Part shown: positions 8,467-18,709 of the stretch, piece after piece | Numbering within the stretch: position 1 is the first letter of the stretch | Layout of the letters: the number at the start of each line of letters is the position of its first letter | DNA from: an uncultured Aquimarina sp. | Lineage (GTDB): Bacteria > Bacteroidota > Bacteroidia > Flavobacteriales > Flavobacteriaceae | DNA: 64,000 nt | Direction: 5' to 3' | NCBI GenBank assembly: GCA_947496355.1 | Contig: CANMCO010000015.1 | Coordinates: forward strand, 1-64,000 | Made by a program: the position numbers and the translations under genes | Notes under the pieces: generated by a model | Databases searched by the model: none | Seen by the model: only the letters and a program-made list of their open reading frames with translations | Told to the model about the DNA's origin: nothing

Positions 8467-8524
8467 GATAATACGTCTTCTACGAGATATTTGTAGAATA
8501 CCTTGAGTTATTGATATATTCAAT

Positions 8525-8532
8525 TATTTTTG
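8525..8532 (+). promoter_or_regulatory. Bacteroidota promoter of the DEAD-box helicase gene
   Basis: TATTTTTG (-7 box) has a TTG (-33 element, 8503-8505) exactly 19 bp upstream and lies 20 bp before the start codon. Both box sequence and spacing match the Bacteroidota sigma consensus. Confidence 0.65.
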
Positions 8533-8551
8533 CAACTTAAATCAAGGCGTT

Positions 8552-9661
8552 ATGACATTTTTAGATTTAGGAGTGCCAAAAGACCTCAACAAAGGTCTAG
8601 AAGAAATGGGAATTCTAGTACCTACAAAGATTCAGGAACAGGCTATACCGGTTCTAATGAATAACCAAACAGATTTTATTGGAAAAGCACAAACTGGAAC
8701 TGGTAAAACGGCTGCTTTTGGGATTCCGTTATTATCTAAAATAAATCATAAAGAAAACTATATTCAGGCTCTTATTCTATCGCCTACCAGAGAGCTTGGT
8801 CAACAAATAGCAAAGCAGCTTTTTAAGTTTACAAAGTATACCGACAAAATTTTTACAGAATCGGTATATGGGGGGGAGAAGATTGAAAAACAAATTTCAC
8901 GATTAAATAGACCTACACATATTGTTGTCGCTACGCCAGGTAGATTAATAGACTTGATAGAAAGGAAAGTGGTTGATATCTCAAAAATAAAAACCATTGT
9001 TATGGACGAAGCAGATGAGATGCTAAGCATGGGTTTTAAAAAAGATCTTACCACTATTTTGAGTAAAACAGAAGGTCACAGGAATGTATGGCTTTTCTCG
9101 GCTACTATGCCTTCTTCTTTAAATGAGATTGTAAATGAGTATGTGAGTAAAAATGCAGTGCAAGTTGCTATAGATAAAAATGATTCAGTCAATAAAGGGA
9201 TAGATCATCAATTTGTAGTAGGGGATGAATCAAGTAAACTTGATACACTTACTTATTTTCTAAAAACTCAAAAAGAAAGCAGAGGCATTATTTTTACAAG
9301 GACCAAAGTTGCAGCACGAACATTGTCCAAGCAACTTAAGGCTAAGAATTACGAAGTTGGTTTGCTTGAGGGTGAAATGACTCAGAAAGATCGCGATAAG
9401 GTCATGAGAGCATTTAGAAATAAAACGTTGCAGTTGCTAGTTTCTACAGATGTGGCAGCTAGGGGTATAGACGTCGCCAATCTGGCTTTTGTGCTTCATT
9501 ATCAGCTTCCCGATCAAGTAGAGTATTATACGCACAGGAGTGGTAGAACGGCAAGAGCAGGAAAAACAGGTCTATCATTAGCTTTTATTACAAAACCTGA
9601 ATTAAAAACTATTAGAGAACTTGAAAAAGAATTACATATAAAGTTTAGTCAGATTAGATAA
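8552..9661 (+). CDS. DEAD-box ATP-dependent RNA helicase
   Basis: This 369-residue RNA helicase unwinds or remodels structured RNA using ATP. The canonical motifs appear in order: Q motif (PTKIQEQAIP), motif I (AQTGTGKT), Ia (PTRELG), Ib (TPGR), DEAD, SAT, V (STDVAARGID) and VI (HRSGRTARAG). The protein stops soon after the second RecA domain and lacks the C-terminal RNA-binding or basic tail of DbpA, CsdA or RhlE, so it is a minimal helicase. A role in ribosome assembly or cold adaptation is common for such proteins but inferred. A well-spaced promoter precedes it. Confidence 0.95.
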   Translation: MTFLDLGVPKDLNKGLEEMGILVPTKIQEQAIPVLMNNQTDFIGKAQTGTGKTAAFGIPLLSKINHKENYIQALILSPTRELGQQIAKQLFKFTKYTDKIFTESVYGGEKIEKQISRLNRPTHIVVATPGRLIDLIERKVVDISKIKTIVMDEADEMLSMGFKKDLTTILSKTEGHRNVWLFSATMPSSLNEIVNEYVSKNAVQVAIDKNDSVNKGIDHQFVVGDESSKLDTLTYFLKTQKESRGIIFTRTKVAARTLSKQLKAKNYEVGLLEGEMTQKDRDKVMRAFRNKTLQLLVSTDVAARGIDVANLAFVLHYQLPDQVEYYTHRSGRTARAGKTGLSLAFITKPELKTIRELEKELHIKFSQIR

Positions 9662-9663
9662 TC

Positions 9664-10053
9664 TTAATTTGATTTTGGTGCTGAAGTGTTTATGGTCGAT
9701 ATTACGGATAAAAGTTCATCAAAGTTTACGGGTTTAGAGAAATAGTTATCAAAACCTACATTCATAAAACGTTGTTTATCACCCGGCATTGCATAAGCTG
9801 TAACAGCAAATACAGGAATATTTTTAAGTATGTCTAGCTTTCGAAATCTTTGCAATAGTTCACAACCATCCATTTGATTTAACCCTAAGTTTATGTCAAC
9901 TAATATAAGATCTAGGGTTTTGTTTTTGACCACTTTAAGTGCTTGAGACCCATTTTCTGCAAGTATAACATTAGAATTATTTTTGGATAACATTTTATCC
10001 ATTACCATCGCATTAATTTTATTGTCTTCTACGTAAAGAATATTCATAGGCAT
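9664..10053 (-). CDS. Stand-alone receiver (response regulator) protein
   Basis: This 129-residue protein is a single CheY-type receiver domain with no output domain. The acidic pair is in LYVEDNK, the phosphoacceptor Asp in LILVDINLG, the conserved Thr/Ala in FAVTAYAM and the Lys in YFSKPV. The start codon lies inside the end of the upstream kinase gene (10-bp overlap), so the two are translationally coupled and should form a phosphorelay pair. With no DNA-binding domain, it probably acts by protein contact or passes phosphate on. An in-frame ATG 6 bp later (MNILYVED) is an alternative start. Confidence 0.9.
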   Translation of the reverse strand: MPMNILYVEDNKINAMVMDKMLSKNNSNVILAENGSQALKVVKNKTLDLILVDINLGLNQMDGCELLQRFRKLDILKNIPVFAVTAYAMPGDKQRFMNVGFDNYFSKPVNFDELLSVISTINTSAPKSN

Positions 10054-12245
10054 TTTGGAATTATAATAGCGAACTCTGTACCTTGGCTCAATTCGCTTTT
10101 TAATTTTATTTCTCCTCCTAAGATTTCGATATATCGCTTAGATAAACTTAATCCAATACCTGTTCCTTCGTACTCTCTGCTTATCCCAAAACTTTCTTGT
10201 ACTAAAGGGTCAAATATCTTTTCGAAATTTTTCTCATCTATTCCAATACCGGTATCTTTTACATAAATATAAATATTTTTTTCTGAATCTGTAGAATTAA
10301 TAGTAACGTTAACAGCTCCTTGGGTAGTATATTTAATGGCATTATGAATTATATTATTGAGTGCTGGCCTAAATAAATTTTTATCAATAGATGCTTGTGG
10401 ACAAGATTCATCTAGTTGAAGATTATACTCTAAACCTTTGGCTTCTGCCATGTGTTTATACTCTCTAAAGGATGTTTCAACAATATAATTTACATCAAAC
10501 TCTTCAAAAGTCAGGTTTTCATGAATTGCATCTATTTCACTAAAATTAGATAGCTTATTCATAGTGTCTAATAGGCGGTCTTTGCTTTCTTCTAAATACC
10601 CCAGTAGTTTGTCTTTGTCATCAAGGTGATTTTCTTTTAGTATAAGTTGACAAATGGTCATTATACCATTAAGAGGTGTTCTTATCTCATGACTAAAATT
10701 AGAAAGAATGTTTGATTTAAGATTACTAAGTTCTTGTTCTTTTATGTGTGCTTCTTTAATAGCTTGTTCAGCTAACTTTTGTTCTGTAATATCATGAAAA
10801 CTTACTAGTACAGCGTTTATTTTGTATTCATCATCAAAAACAGGTGTGTATTTGGCTTCTAACCATTGCGAATTGCCTTTATGAGTTATACGTTCAACTT
10901 CTGTTTTTACTGTATTTCCTTTAAGAACTTCATTAAAAGTATGAACAAATTTGTTTATAAAATTTAAAGGCATAACATCAACAAACATAGAAGGGGTTTT
11001 AGTAGGATCTACATTAAAATCTCTTTTTATAATTTTTAAAGACCTTCTATCTGTCATCAAAATTCTTCCTTCAAGATCCAATAAAACAGTATATGCAAAT
11101 CCATTATTTACAATAGCTTGTAATCTGTTTCTATTTTCTGAAATGGTTTTTTGATTAAGTTTTCTTTGATGTACATCTATCAAATTACCAATCATTCTGA
11201 TAGTCTTGCCTTGATCGTTTTTTTTTCTGTACCCATGAACTTCATAGTAATGATAATCTCCCTTTAGATTTTTAAGACGATAATAATTGTGATAATGATG
11301 CCCCTTTTTCTCAAGGTTTTCCTGATGTCTTTGTAAGGCACTTTTTACATCATTGGGATGTATCATTTTTCTAAATACTTCTTCGGCTACAAAGTCTTGA
11401 TCCAATGGTAGTCCTAGCATTTTTCTGAAGTCAAGACTATAAAAAACTTCATTTTTCTCTATATGATGATCAAACAAACCAGATTGTATACCTTTTAATG
11501 CTAAATGTTTCGTTTCCTCATCATATTTTATTTTTTCAACATAATTATGCTGATCGGTAACATCGGCAATGGTGCCATTAACAAATACAACCTTGTCCTT
11601 ATGGATAACGGGTTGTGCTACAACTTTTACCCACTTTTCTACACCTATTTCAGTTATTATTTTTTCAACATATCGATACGGCTTTTTGTTATTTATTAAA
11701 TCATCTAAATAGCCTTCTAATCTAGCTCTGGATTCTTTAGGGTAATAACTTGCTCCTTTTTCCCTAGTCATGGGGATATTGGGATCAAGGTCTTTAATAG
11801 CATAGCACCCTTTTGTCCAGTACATTTCATTGTTTATTGGATTGAAATACCAAGCCCCTGTTTTTGTTAGCTTAGAAATAGTTATTAAAGCCCTATGCTC
11901 TTTGTACTCTTCTGTTGTTTCAATCCCTGCGGCATAGATTAAATCATTGTGATATGTAAAATCAAATTTTATAGATACGACCCCATGTTCTTGAGCAGAA
12001 AAAATTAATGTTTCACTTGACAGAGGAGATTTATCAGATAAATTAGCGATAGAGTCTTTAAAAAACGTTACATCCTCATCAATAATGAATTCGGTTATAT
12101 TTTTTCCCTTAGTTTCATCTGAATTAGGAAATAGTTGTTTGCATCTATTGTTGAAATCAATAATTTTCCCATCTTTTTCAAGCATAAGAAGGAAATGCAA
12201 GGTTTTTTCAGCTAAGATTCCAAATTGTCCAACGGTAAATAGCAT
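10044..12245 (-). CDS. Soluble multi-PAS sensor histidine kinase
   Basis: This 733-residue histidine kinase has no visible transmembrane segment, so it should sense inside the cell. About four PAS/PAC modules fill residues 10-490, the third resembling PAS_3 and the last ending in SFHDITEQKLAEQ. They are followed by a HisKA dimerisation domain (phospho-His in FSHEIRTPLNG, about 517) and HATPase_c (N box NNIIHNAIKYT, G1 DTGIGI, G2 GTGIGLSLSK). It overlaps the receiver gene by 10 bp. Ligand or redox sensing by the PAS domains cannot be predicted from sequence. Confidence 0.92.
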   Translation of the reverse strand: MLFTVGQFGILAEKTLHFLLMLEKDGKIIDFNNRCKQLFPNSDETKGKNITEFIIDEDVTFFKDSIANLSDKSPLSSETLIFSAQEHGVVSIKFDFTYHNDLIYAAGIETTEEYKEHRALITISKLTKTGAWYFNPINNEMYWTKGCYAIKDLDPNIPMTREKGASYYPKESRARLEGYLDDLINNKKPYRYVEKIITEIGVEKWVKVVAQPVIHKDKVVFVNGTIADVTDQHNYVEKIKYDEETKHLALKGIQSGLFDHHIEKNEVFYSLDFRKMLGLPLDQDFVAEEVFRKMIHPNDVKSALQRHQENLEKKGHHYHNYYRLKNLKGDYHYYEVHGYRKKNDQGKTIRMIGNLIDVHQRKLNQKTISENRNRLQAIVNNGFAYTVLLDLEGRILMTDRRSLKIIKRDFNVDPTKTPSMFVDVMPLNFINKFVHTFNEVLKGNTVKTEVERITHKGNSQWLEAKYTPVFDDEYKINAVLVSFHDITEQKLAEQAIKEAHIKEQELSNLKSNILSNFSHEIRTPLNGIMTICQLILKENHLDDKDKLLGYLEESKDRLLDTMNKLSNFSEIDAIHENLTFEEFDVNYIVETSFREYKHMAEAKGLEYNLQLDESCPQASIDKNLFRPALNNIIHNAIKYTTQGAVNVTINSTDSEKNIYIYVKDTGIGIDEKNFEKIFDPLVQESFGISREYEGTGIGLSLSKRYIEILGGEIKLKSELSQGTEFAIIIPKCL

Positions 12246-12473
12246 AGTTTAAGAGCAGTTTTCGTAAAGCATTTGATGGGGTATATTTCTCTTAAAGTTA
12301 CAAAATGATTTACAATGAAAGCCTTTGGATTAATATTTTTTAAAATATTAATTGAATTATATCTCGCAAATATTGAAGGGATAATGAAATGATTATTATG
12401 ATAGTTTTGGTTTAAAAACCATACTATCCCCTTCTTTAATTTAGTTAATCTAAGTGCAATTATCAAAATTTCG

Positions 12474-12481
12474 TAACTTTG
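12474..12481 (+). promoter_or_regulatory. Possible -7 promoter box of the metal-efflux operon
   Basis: TAACTTTG lies only 5 bp before the preferred ATG (12487) of the first gene. If it is used, the transcript would be nearly leaderless, or the real start lies further in. No clear -33 TTTG is seen at the usual spacing, so this assignment is tentative. Confidence 0.35.
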
Positions 12482-12486
12482 TACAA

Positions 12487-12909
12487 ATGGTCAAACAATT
12501 ATTTCATAAAGTACTATCTTTTTTAATGGCTTTTGTAGTGTTATTCTCTACAATGTCATTTACCATAGATATGCACTACTGTGGTAGCACCTTGGTAGAT
12601 GTTGCTATTTTTAAAGAAGTTAAGACTTGTGGGATGGAAAAGGAGCAAGCGGTTTCTGGTTGTGAAAATCCAGAAATGAAAAAGAAGTCTTGTTGTTCTG
12701 ATGAACAACTGATCATCGAAGGACAAGATGATTTAAAAGACAATTTTTCAAAACTTACACTAGAACAACAAAACTTTGTTACTGCTTTTACTTTTTCTTA
12801 CATTAGTTTGTTCGAAGGAACTGAAAATAAAGAAGTTCCTTTTGTAAATTATTCTCCCCCCTTTGTCAAACGTAACTTGCAAGTGCTACACCAGATATTC
12901 CTTATTTGA
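12487..12909 (+). CDS. HYC_CC_PP family exported protein of metal-efflux operon
   Basis: This 140-residue protein shows the three landmarks that name the HYC_CC_PP family: HYCG at about residue 31, the CC pair at about 67 (KKKSCCSDE) and the PP near the C-terminus (NYSPPFVKR). A hydrophobic N-terminal segment (LSFLMAFVVLFSTMSF) serves as signal peptide or anchor. Family members typically open CusA/CzcA efflux operons in Flavobacteriia, as here. The Cys/His content suggests periplasmic metal handling, which is inferred. The ATG at 12487 is preferred to a GTG 33 bp upstream. It lies 120 bp before the pump gene, a gap in which I see no terminator. Confidence 0.85.
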   Translation: MVKQLFHKVLSFLMAFVVLFSTMSFTIDMHYCGSTLVDVAIFKEVKTCGMEKEQAVSGCENPEMKKKSCCSDEQLIIEGQDDLKDNFSKLTLEQQNFVTAFTFSYISLFEGTENKEVPFVNYSPPFVKRNLQVLHQIFLI

Positions 12910-13029
12910 TTCTTTAAACAACTTTAAATGTGCCCAGGGATTACAATCGTTATGGGCTGAATTTGTTTTGCTTGTTTTTCTGCTTACCAGAATTTCAATC
13001 TTTTCATAACTGTTTAATTATCAATTCAT

Positions 13030-16000
13030 ATGCTTAATAAAGCTATCAAATTCCTTATAGAAAATAAACTTGTTGCGGTATTGCTACTCGCTCTTTTTGT
13101 GGGTTGGGGAACAGTAACTGCTCCTTTTAATTGGGCTACAGGATTTTTACCAAGTAATCCTGTAGCCGTAGATGCTATTCCCGATATTGGAGAAAACCAA
13201 CAGATTGTTTTTACCAAATGGGATGGCCGTTCACCACAAGACATAGAAGATCAAATTACATATCCTTTAACAGCTTCATTGCTTGGTATACCAGGTGTTA
13301 AGACCATTCGCAGTTCATCTATGTTTGGCTTTTCAAGTATCTATATCATTTTTGAAGAAGATATAGAGTTTTACTGGAGTCGTAGTCGTATTCTGGAAAA
13401 ACTCAATTCATTACCAAGTGGATTATTACCAGAGGGAGTTAACCCCGCATTAGGCCCAGATGCAACAGGATTAGGCCAGATATTCTGGTACACATTAGAA
13501 GGTCGTGATGAAAAAGGAAACGTAACTGGCGGTTGGGATTTACAAGAATTGAGAAGTATTCAAGATTACTACGTAAAATATGCATTATCATCTGCAAGCG
13601 GTGTGTCTGAAGTAGCATCAATTGGAGGTTACGTTCAAGAGTACCAAGTTGATGTTAATCCAGAACTAATGCGCCAATACAATATTGGTTTACACCATGT
13701 AGTAAAAGCTGTTAAGGAAAGTAATAAAGATATTGGCGCACAAACTTTAGAGATAAATCAAGCCGAATATTTAGTACGTGGTTTAGGCTATGTAAAGTCC
13801 ATTTCAGACATCGAAAATGCAGTTGTCACTTCTGAAGATTTTACTGCTATCAGAATAAAGGATATTGGTAACGTATCATTAGGTCCGGCAACCAGAAGAG
13901 GGCTGTTGGATAAAGAAGGTGCAGAAGTTGTTGGTGCTGTTGTAGTAGCACGTTATGGCGCGAATCCTATGGAAGTTATCAATAATGTAAAAGAAAAAAT
14001 CAATGAATTAAGTGCAGGATTACCCTCAAAAGTATTAGAAGATGGAAGAACCTCACAAGTAACTATCATACCATTTTATGATAGAACAGAACTGATTCAA
14101 GAAACTTTAGGAACACTCAATGAAGCCTTAACATTAGAAATTCTGATTACTATTTTGGTCATTATCATTATGGTCTTTAATCTTCGAGCTTCAGTGTTAA
14201 TTTCGGGTTTGTTGCCTGTTGCAGTTCTGATGGTATTTATAGCAATGAAACTATTTGGTGTTGATGCCAATATTGTTGCTTTATCAGGTATAGCAATTGC
14301 TATAGGTACAATGGTGGATGTTGGCGTAATACTTTCAGAAAACATCATTAGACATATAGGTGAAAATGAAAATAAACTACCTATAAACAATGTAGTTTAC
14401 AACGCCACCGCAGAAGTTTCTGGCGCAATTGTAACCGCAGTAATGACCACTATTGTTAGTTTTATTCCTGTATTTACGATGATAGGAGCAGAAGGTAAAT
14501 TATTCAGACCGTTGGCATTTACTAAAACATTTGCATTAATAGCTTCGGTTATTGTAGCCTTATTTCTAATTCCACCTTTTGCAGCGTTTTTATTTAAAAA
14601 GAAAAACATTAAAACACATTTTAAATATGCTTTAAATGCTCTTTTAATTGTATTAGGTAGTGTCGCAATTATTTATGCGTATTGGTTAGGGTTGATATTA
14701 ATAGCATTTGGTATTACCGCACTTTTAAATCTTCAAAATAAGATAACGGATAAGCAAGCAAAATTTATAAATATTGTCATTTCTGTATCAGCAATAGTTT
14801 TCTTATTAGCTGAATATTGGCACCCACTAGGTGTTAGTAAAAACATCTTCTGGAATCTCATTTTTGTTGCTATCATCTGCTTTGGTTTATTAGGGATCTT
14901 TTTAATATTCATTCGGTATTATACACGTATTTTAAAATGGTGTTTAACCAACAAGCTCTTATTTATATCAATACCAATAACTATTGTTATTGCAGGGTTT
15001 TTTATAATGAAGAACACAGGCAAAGAATTTATGCCGTCGTTAAATGAAGGTTCATTTTTATTGATGCCAACTTCAATGCCACATTCTGGCGTAGAAGAAA
15101 ACAGACGGGTTTTGCAGCAACTGGATATGGCAGTTGCTAGTATTCCAGAGATTAAAACAGTTGTAGGAAAAGCAGGTAGAACAGAATCTGCTTTAGACCC
15201 AGCACCATTGTCAATGTATGAAAACATGATTCAGTACAAACCTGAATATATGTTGAATGAGAGAAGTGAACGACAACGCTATAAAGTTAATGATGACGGC
15301 TTGTTTGAAATGAAAGATGGTCGATTTATAGCTAATCCTAATACTACTGAAAATGTCTCTTTCAGTGCAGTCGTAAGGTCTCAATTAATTCCAGATGATG
15401 ATGGCGAGTTCTACCGAAATTGGAGACCAGAGATACGATCGCCAGATGATATTTGGAATGAAATTGTAAAAGTGACCAAACTACCAGGAGTTACCTCTGC
15501 ACCAAAATTACAGCCTATTGAAACTCGATTAATAATGCTTCAAACAGGAATGCGTGCACCAATGGGAATAAAAGTCAAAGGACAGGATTTAAAGCAAATT
15601 GAAGCATTTGGAGTTCAGTTAGAAAATATCTTAAAGCAAGCCGAAGGTGTTAAAAAAGAAGCCGTTTTTGCAGACAGGATTGTTGGTAAACCTTATTTGC
15701 TAATTGATATTGATAGAGAAAAAATTGCACGTTATGGCATTTCAATACAGGATGTGCAAGATGTATTAAAAGTTGCAGTCGGCGGAATGGTATTAACCCA
15801 GACGGTTGAAGGTAGGGAACGGTATGGTGTTCGAGTACGTTACCCAAGAGAATTACGTGCAAATCCAACTGATTTAAAACAAATATATGTTTCTGTTGAA
15901 AACGATAGTCCGGTTCCGTTAAGCGAATTGACAACTATTCGCTATGAACAAGGTCCGCAGGTTATAAAAAGTGAAGATACTTTTTTGATAGGCTATGTGT

Positions 16001-16737
16001 TATTTGATAAAAAGGATGGTTTTGCAGAAGTAAGTGTAGTTGAAAATGCACAGTCACTTATTCAGCAAAAAATTGATATTGGTGAATTGATTGTTCCAAA
16101 AGGCATTAATTATCAATTTACCGGAAGCTATGAAAATCAATTACGAGCCGAAAAAACTCTATCAGTAGTGGTACCATTGGCATTGGTAATAATTTTTTTA
16201 ATACTGTATTTCCAATTTCGTTCAGTAGCCACTTCATTGATGGTATTTACGGGCATTGCAGTGGCATTTGCAGGTGGTTTTTTGATGATATGGCTGTATG
16301 GTCAAGAGTGGTTTTTAAATATTAATTTTTTTGGTGAGAACCTCCGGGATTTATTTCAAATTCATCCAATTAATTTGAGTGTTGCAGTTTGGGTTGGATT
16401 TATTGCACTTTTTGGTATTGCAACCGATGATGGTGTAGTAATGGCAACCTACTTAACTCAAACTTTTGATAGAAATAGACCGGTAAATAAAAAGGATATT
16501 AGAACATCAATTGTAGAAGCTGGCGAAAAACGAATTAGACCCTGTTTAATGACTACTGCTACTACAATACTGGCATTGTTGCCTGTATTAACTTCTACAG
16601 GACGAGGAAGTGATATAATGATTCCTATGGCCATACCTGTTTTTGGAGGTATGCTAATAGCCTTAATCACCTTATTTGTAGTGCCCGTTTTATATAGCTG
16701 GAAAGCAGAAATTCAACTTAAAAGAACATCAAAATGA
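13030..16737 (+). CDS. cusA: Heavy-metal RND efflux pump, CusA/CzcA family
   Basis: This 1235-residue inner-membrane proton/metal antiporter is the trimeric engine of the efflux system. It has twelve predicted membrane segments in the RND pattern, with TM4 charged motifs (GIAIAIGTMVDVGVILSENI) and a C-terminal ATDDGVVMATY. It is longer than typical CusA (about 1050) because of an extra hydrophobic insertion around residues 535-640. The three methionines that bind Cu(I)/Ag(I) in E. coli CusA appear to be kept (LLMPTSMP, APLSMYENM and RLIMLQTGM), favouring Cu/Ag over Zn/Co as substrate. That is a family-based inference. Its last 4 bases overlap the TolC gene (ATGA), indicating coupling. Confidence 0.93.
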   Translation: MLNKAIKFLIENKLVAVLLLALFVGWGTVTAPFNWATGFLPSNPVAVDAIPDIGENQQIVFTKWDGRSPQDIEDQITYPLTASLLGIPGVKTIRSSSMFGFSSIYIIFEEDIEFYWSRSRILEKLNSLPSGLLPEGVNPALGPDATGLGQIFWYTLEGRDEKGNVTGGWDLQELRSIQDYYVKYALSSASGVSEVASIGGYVQEYQVDVNPELMRQYNIGLHHVVKAVKESNKDIGAQTLEINQAEYLVRGLGYVKSISDIENAVVTSEDFTAIRIKDIGNVSLGPATRRGLLDKEGAEVVGAVVVARYGANPMEVINNVKEKINELSAGLPSKVLEDGRTSQVTIIPFYDRTELIQETLGTLNEALTLEILITILVIIIMVFNLRASVLISGLLPVAVLMVFIAMKLFGVDANIVALSGIAIAIGTMVDVGVILSENIIRHIGENENKLPINNVVYNATAEVSGAIVTAVMTTIVSFIPVFTMIGAEGKLFRPLAFTKTFALIASVIVALFLIPPFAAFLFKKKNIKTHFKYALNALLIVLGSVAIIYAYWLGLILIAFGITALLNLQNKITDKQAKFINIVISVSAIVFLLAEYWHPLGVSKNIFWNLIFVAIICFGLLGIFLIFIRYYTRILKWCLTNKLLFISIPITIVIAGFFIMKNTGKEFMPSLNEGSFLLMPTSMPHSGVEENRRVLQQLDMAVASIPEIKTVVGKAGRTESALDPAPLSMYENMIQYKPEYMLNERSERQRYKVNDDGLFEMKDGRFIANPNTTENVSFSAVVRSQLIPDDDGEFYRNWRPEIRSPDDIWNEIVKVTKLPGVTSAPKLQPIETRLIMLQTGMRAPMGIKVKGQDLKQIEAFGVQLENILKQAEGVKKEAVFADRIVGKPYLLIDIDREKIARYGISIQDVQDVLKVAVGGMVLTQTVEGRERYGVRVRYPRELRANPTDLKQIYVSVENDSPVPLSELTTIRYEQGPQVIKSEDTFLIGYVLFDKKDGFAEVSVVENAQSLIQQKIDIGELIVPKGINYQFTGSYENQLRAEKTLSVVVPLALVIIFLILYFQFRSVATSLMVFTGIAVAFAGGFLMIWLYGQEWFLNINFFGENLRDLFQIHPINLSVAVWVGFIALFGIATDDGVVMATYLTQTFDRNRPVNKKDIRTSIVEAGEKRIRPCLMTTATTILALLPVLTSTGRGSDIMIPMAIPVFGGMLIALITLFVVPVLYSWKAEIQLKRTSK

Positions 16738-17972
16738 AACAAAGAATAGTTAACATAAAATTAGTCTTGGCTCTTAGTTCTTGTTTCTTGAGTCTTAGTG
16801 CTAATGCCCAACAATTGCAAACCCTTATTGATGAAGGATTAACTAGCAACCCTGAAATTCATAAATTTGAGTTACAATACAAGAGAGTTTCAGAAAAAAT
16901 AAACGAAGTCAATACAGTACCTAATACCGAATTTGGAGTGGGTTACTTTGTCAGCGAACCAGAAACACGAACAGGAGCGCAACGCTTTAAAGTATCTGCG
17001 AAACAAATGATCCCTTGGTTTGGAACCATTACAATGCGAGGAAATTATGTTAATTCATTGGCGGAGGCTAAATATGAGGACATTGTAATAGCTAAAAGAA
17101 AACTAATACTTTCAGTATCACAATCCTATTACAATCTTTATGCTAATAAAACAAAACAAGAAGTGTTGACTGAAAATATTAAATTATTGGAGACATATAA
17201 AACATTGGCTTTAACATCAGTTGAGGTTGGAAAAGCATCTGCAGTAGATGTATTGCGTTTACAAATGCGTCAAAATGAATTACAACAACTAAAAGAAGTA
17301 TTAGAACAACAGTATAATGCAGAACAAACCAAATTGAATAACCTTCTGAATAGAAAAAATGATATCACAGTAAATGTTGTAGATGAATTAATAATTCCTT
17401 CTGAAGATTTTGAAACTAACACTCAAAATTTAGCATTGCATCCAGAATTATTAAAGTATGATAAGCTCTATAAGTCTGTAGAACAATCAGAATTATTGAA
17501 TCAAAAAGAAAGTAGTCCAATGATTGGGTTTGGTTTAGACTATATCAATGTAGAGCAACGACCTGATATGAGTTTTAGTGATAATGGAAAGGATATTGTT
17601 ATGCCTATGGTGTCGGTTTCCATTCCTGTTTTTAATAATAAATACAAATCGAAAACAAAACAAAACGAGTTACAACAACAAGAATTGTTGGCACAAAAGC
17701 AAGAACGTTTAAACACTTTAGAAACTCTTTTGGATAAAGCTATTAAAGATAGGGTATCGGCAAGAATAAGTTATACTACCCAAACCAAAAACCTAAAACA
17801 AGCCAAAAATGCAGAAGAAATTCTAATTAAAAGTTATGAAACTGGAACTGTTGATTTTAACGATTTGTTGGATATTCAGGAGTTACAATTAAAGTTTAAG
17901 ATAAATCAAATCGAATCAGTGAAAACATATTATGTGCAAACTACAATCATTAGTTATTTAACACAACAGTAA
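16734..17972 (+). CDS. TolC-family outer-membrane efflux channel (CusC/CzcC-like)
   Basis: This 412-residue outer-membrane protein has a signal peptide (LVLALSSCFLSLSANAQQ). The mature protein shows the duplicated TolC layout: long alpha-helical coiled-coil stretches (ELQYKRVSEKINEVN and QNELQQLKEVLEQQYNAEQ) and beta segments such as EFGVGYFVSEPE and MIGFGLDYINVEQ. It would form the exit duct for the RND pump. It overlaps the pump gene by 4 bp and shares one base with the next gene, so the operon is tightly coupled. Length is typical of the family. Confidence 0.9.
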   Translation: MKQRIVNIKLVLALSSCFLSLSANAQQLQTLIDEGLTSNPEIHKFELQYKRVSEKINEVNTVPNTEFGVGYFVSEPETRTGAQRFKVSAKQMIPWFGTITMRGNYVNSLAEAKYEDIVIAKRKLILSVSQSYYNLYANKTKQEVLTENIKLLETYKTLALTSVEVGKASAVDVLRLQMRQNELQQLKEVLEQQYNAEQTKLNNLLNRKNDITVNVVDELIIPSEDFETNTQNLALHPELLKYDKLYKSVEQSELLNQKESSPMIGFGLDYINVEQRPDMSFSDNGKDIVMPMVSVSIPVFNNKYKSKTKQNELQQQELLAQKQERLNTLETLLDKAIKDRVSARISYTTQTKNLKQAKNAEEILIKSYETGTVDFNDLLDIQELQLKFKINQIESVKTYYVQTTIISYLTQQ

Positions 17973-18703
17973 TGAAACATACATATTATATACAGGGAAT
18001 GACTTGTAACGGTTGTCGCAGTCACGTAGAAAAAACACTATCTAAAATTAAGGGAGTTTTAAAAGCGACTGTGAATTTAGAAGAGGAAGAAGCAACGATT
18101 ACAATGAATAAGCATATTGATGTTACTGAACTACAAAAAGCGTTGGCTTCAAAATATAGTATTTCAGAAAAAGAGGATGAAAACATTTTTGGTTCTGTAA
18201 ATGTCTCAAACTTTGAAACAGAAGAAGAAAAAAGCAAATTGCAGCAACTAAAACCGTTGTTACTTATTTTGTTCTATATCGCGGTTACAAGTGTTTTATT
18301 ACATTATAAAAATTGGAGTTGGAATGAAGCGATGTTAGATTTCATGGGGCTATTTTACATTGTATTTAGTTTCTTTAAACTGCTAGATCTAAAAGGATTT
18401 TCAGATTCTTTTAGAATGTACGACCCATTAGCAAAACGTATTCCTGTTTATGGTTGGATTTATCCATTTATAGAAACGACTTTAGGATTGATGTTTCTAA
18501 TGCGTTTTGAAATTAATGTAGCATTAATCATAACCTTAATTATTTTAGGAATTACAACCATTGGAGTGACCAAAGCTTTATTAGACAAAAAGGCTATTCG
18601 TTGTGCATGTTTAGGAACGGCTTTGAAACTGCCTATGACAGAAGCTACATTTATAGAAAATGTGATTATGGTCGTAATGGCGGTACTAATGTTGATAAAC
18701 TAA
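17972..18703 (+). CDS. HMA-domain protein fused to a MauE/DoxX-like membrane domain
   Basis: This 243-residue protein begins with a heavy-metal-associated domain (residues 1-70) carrying the copper-binding GMTCNGC motif. A linker and four predicted membrane helices follow, resembling the MauE/DoxX superfamily, with a second cysteine pair (IRCACLG) near residue 208. It probably takes up or delivers metal at the inner membrane for the efflux pump, by analogy with MerT/MerP-type relay proteins; that role is inferred. It is transcribed within the cus-like operon, with a 1-bp overlap upstream and a 6-bp gap downstream. Confidence 0.8.
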   Translation: MKHTYYIQGMTCNGCRSHVEKTLSKIKGVLKATVNLEEEEATITMNKHIDVTELQKALASKYSISEKEDENIFGSVNVSNFETEEEKSKLQQLKPLLLILFYIAVTSVLLHYKNWSWNEAMLDFMGLFYIVFSFFKLLDLKGFSDSFRMYDPLAKRIPVYGWIYPFIETTLGLMFLMRFEINVALIITLIILGITTIGVTKALLDKKAIRCACLGTALKLPMTEATFIENVIMVVMAVLMLIN

Positions 18704-18709
18704 TTAATT

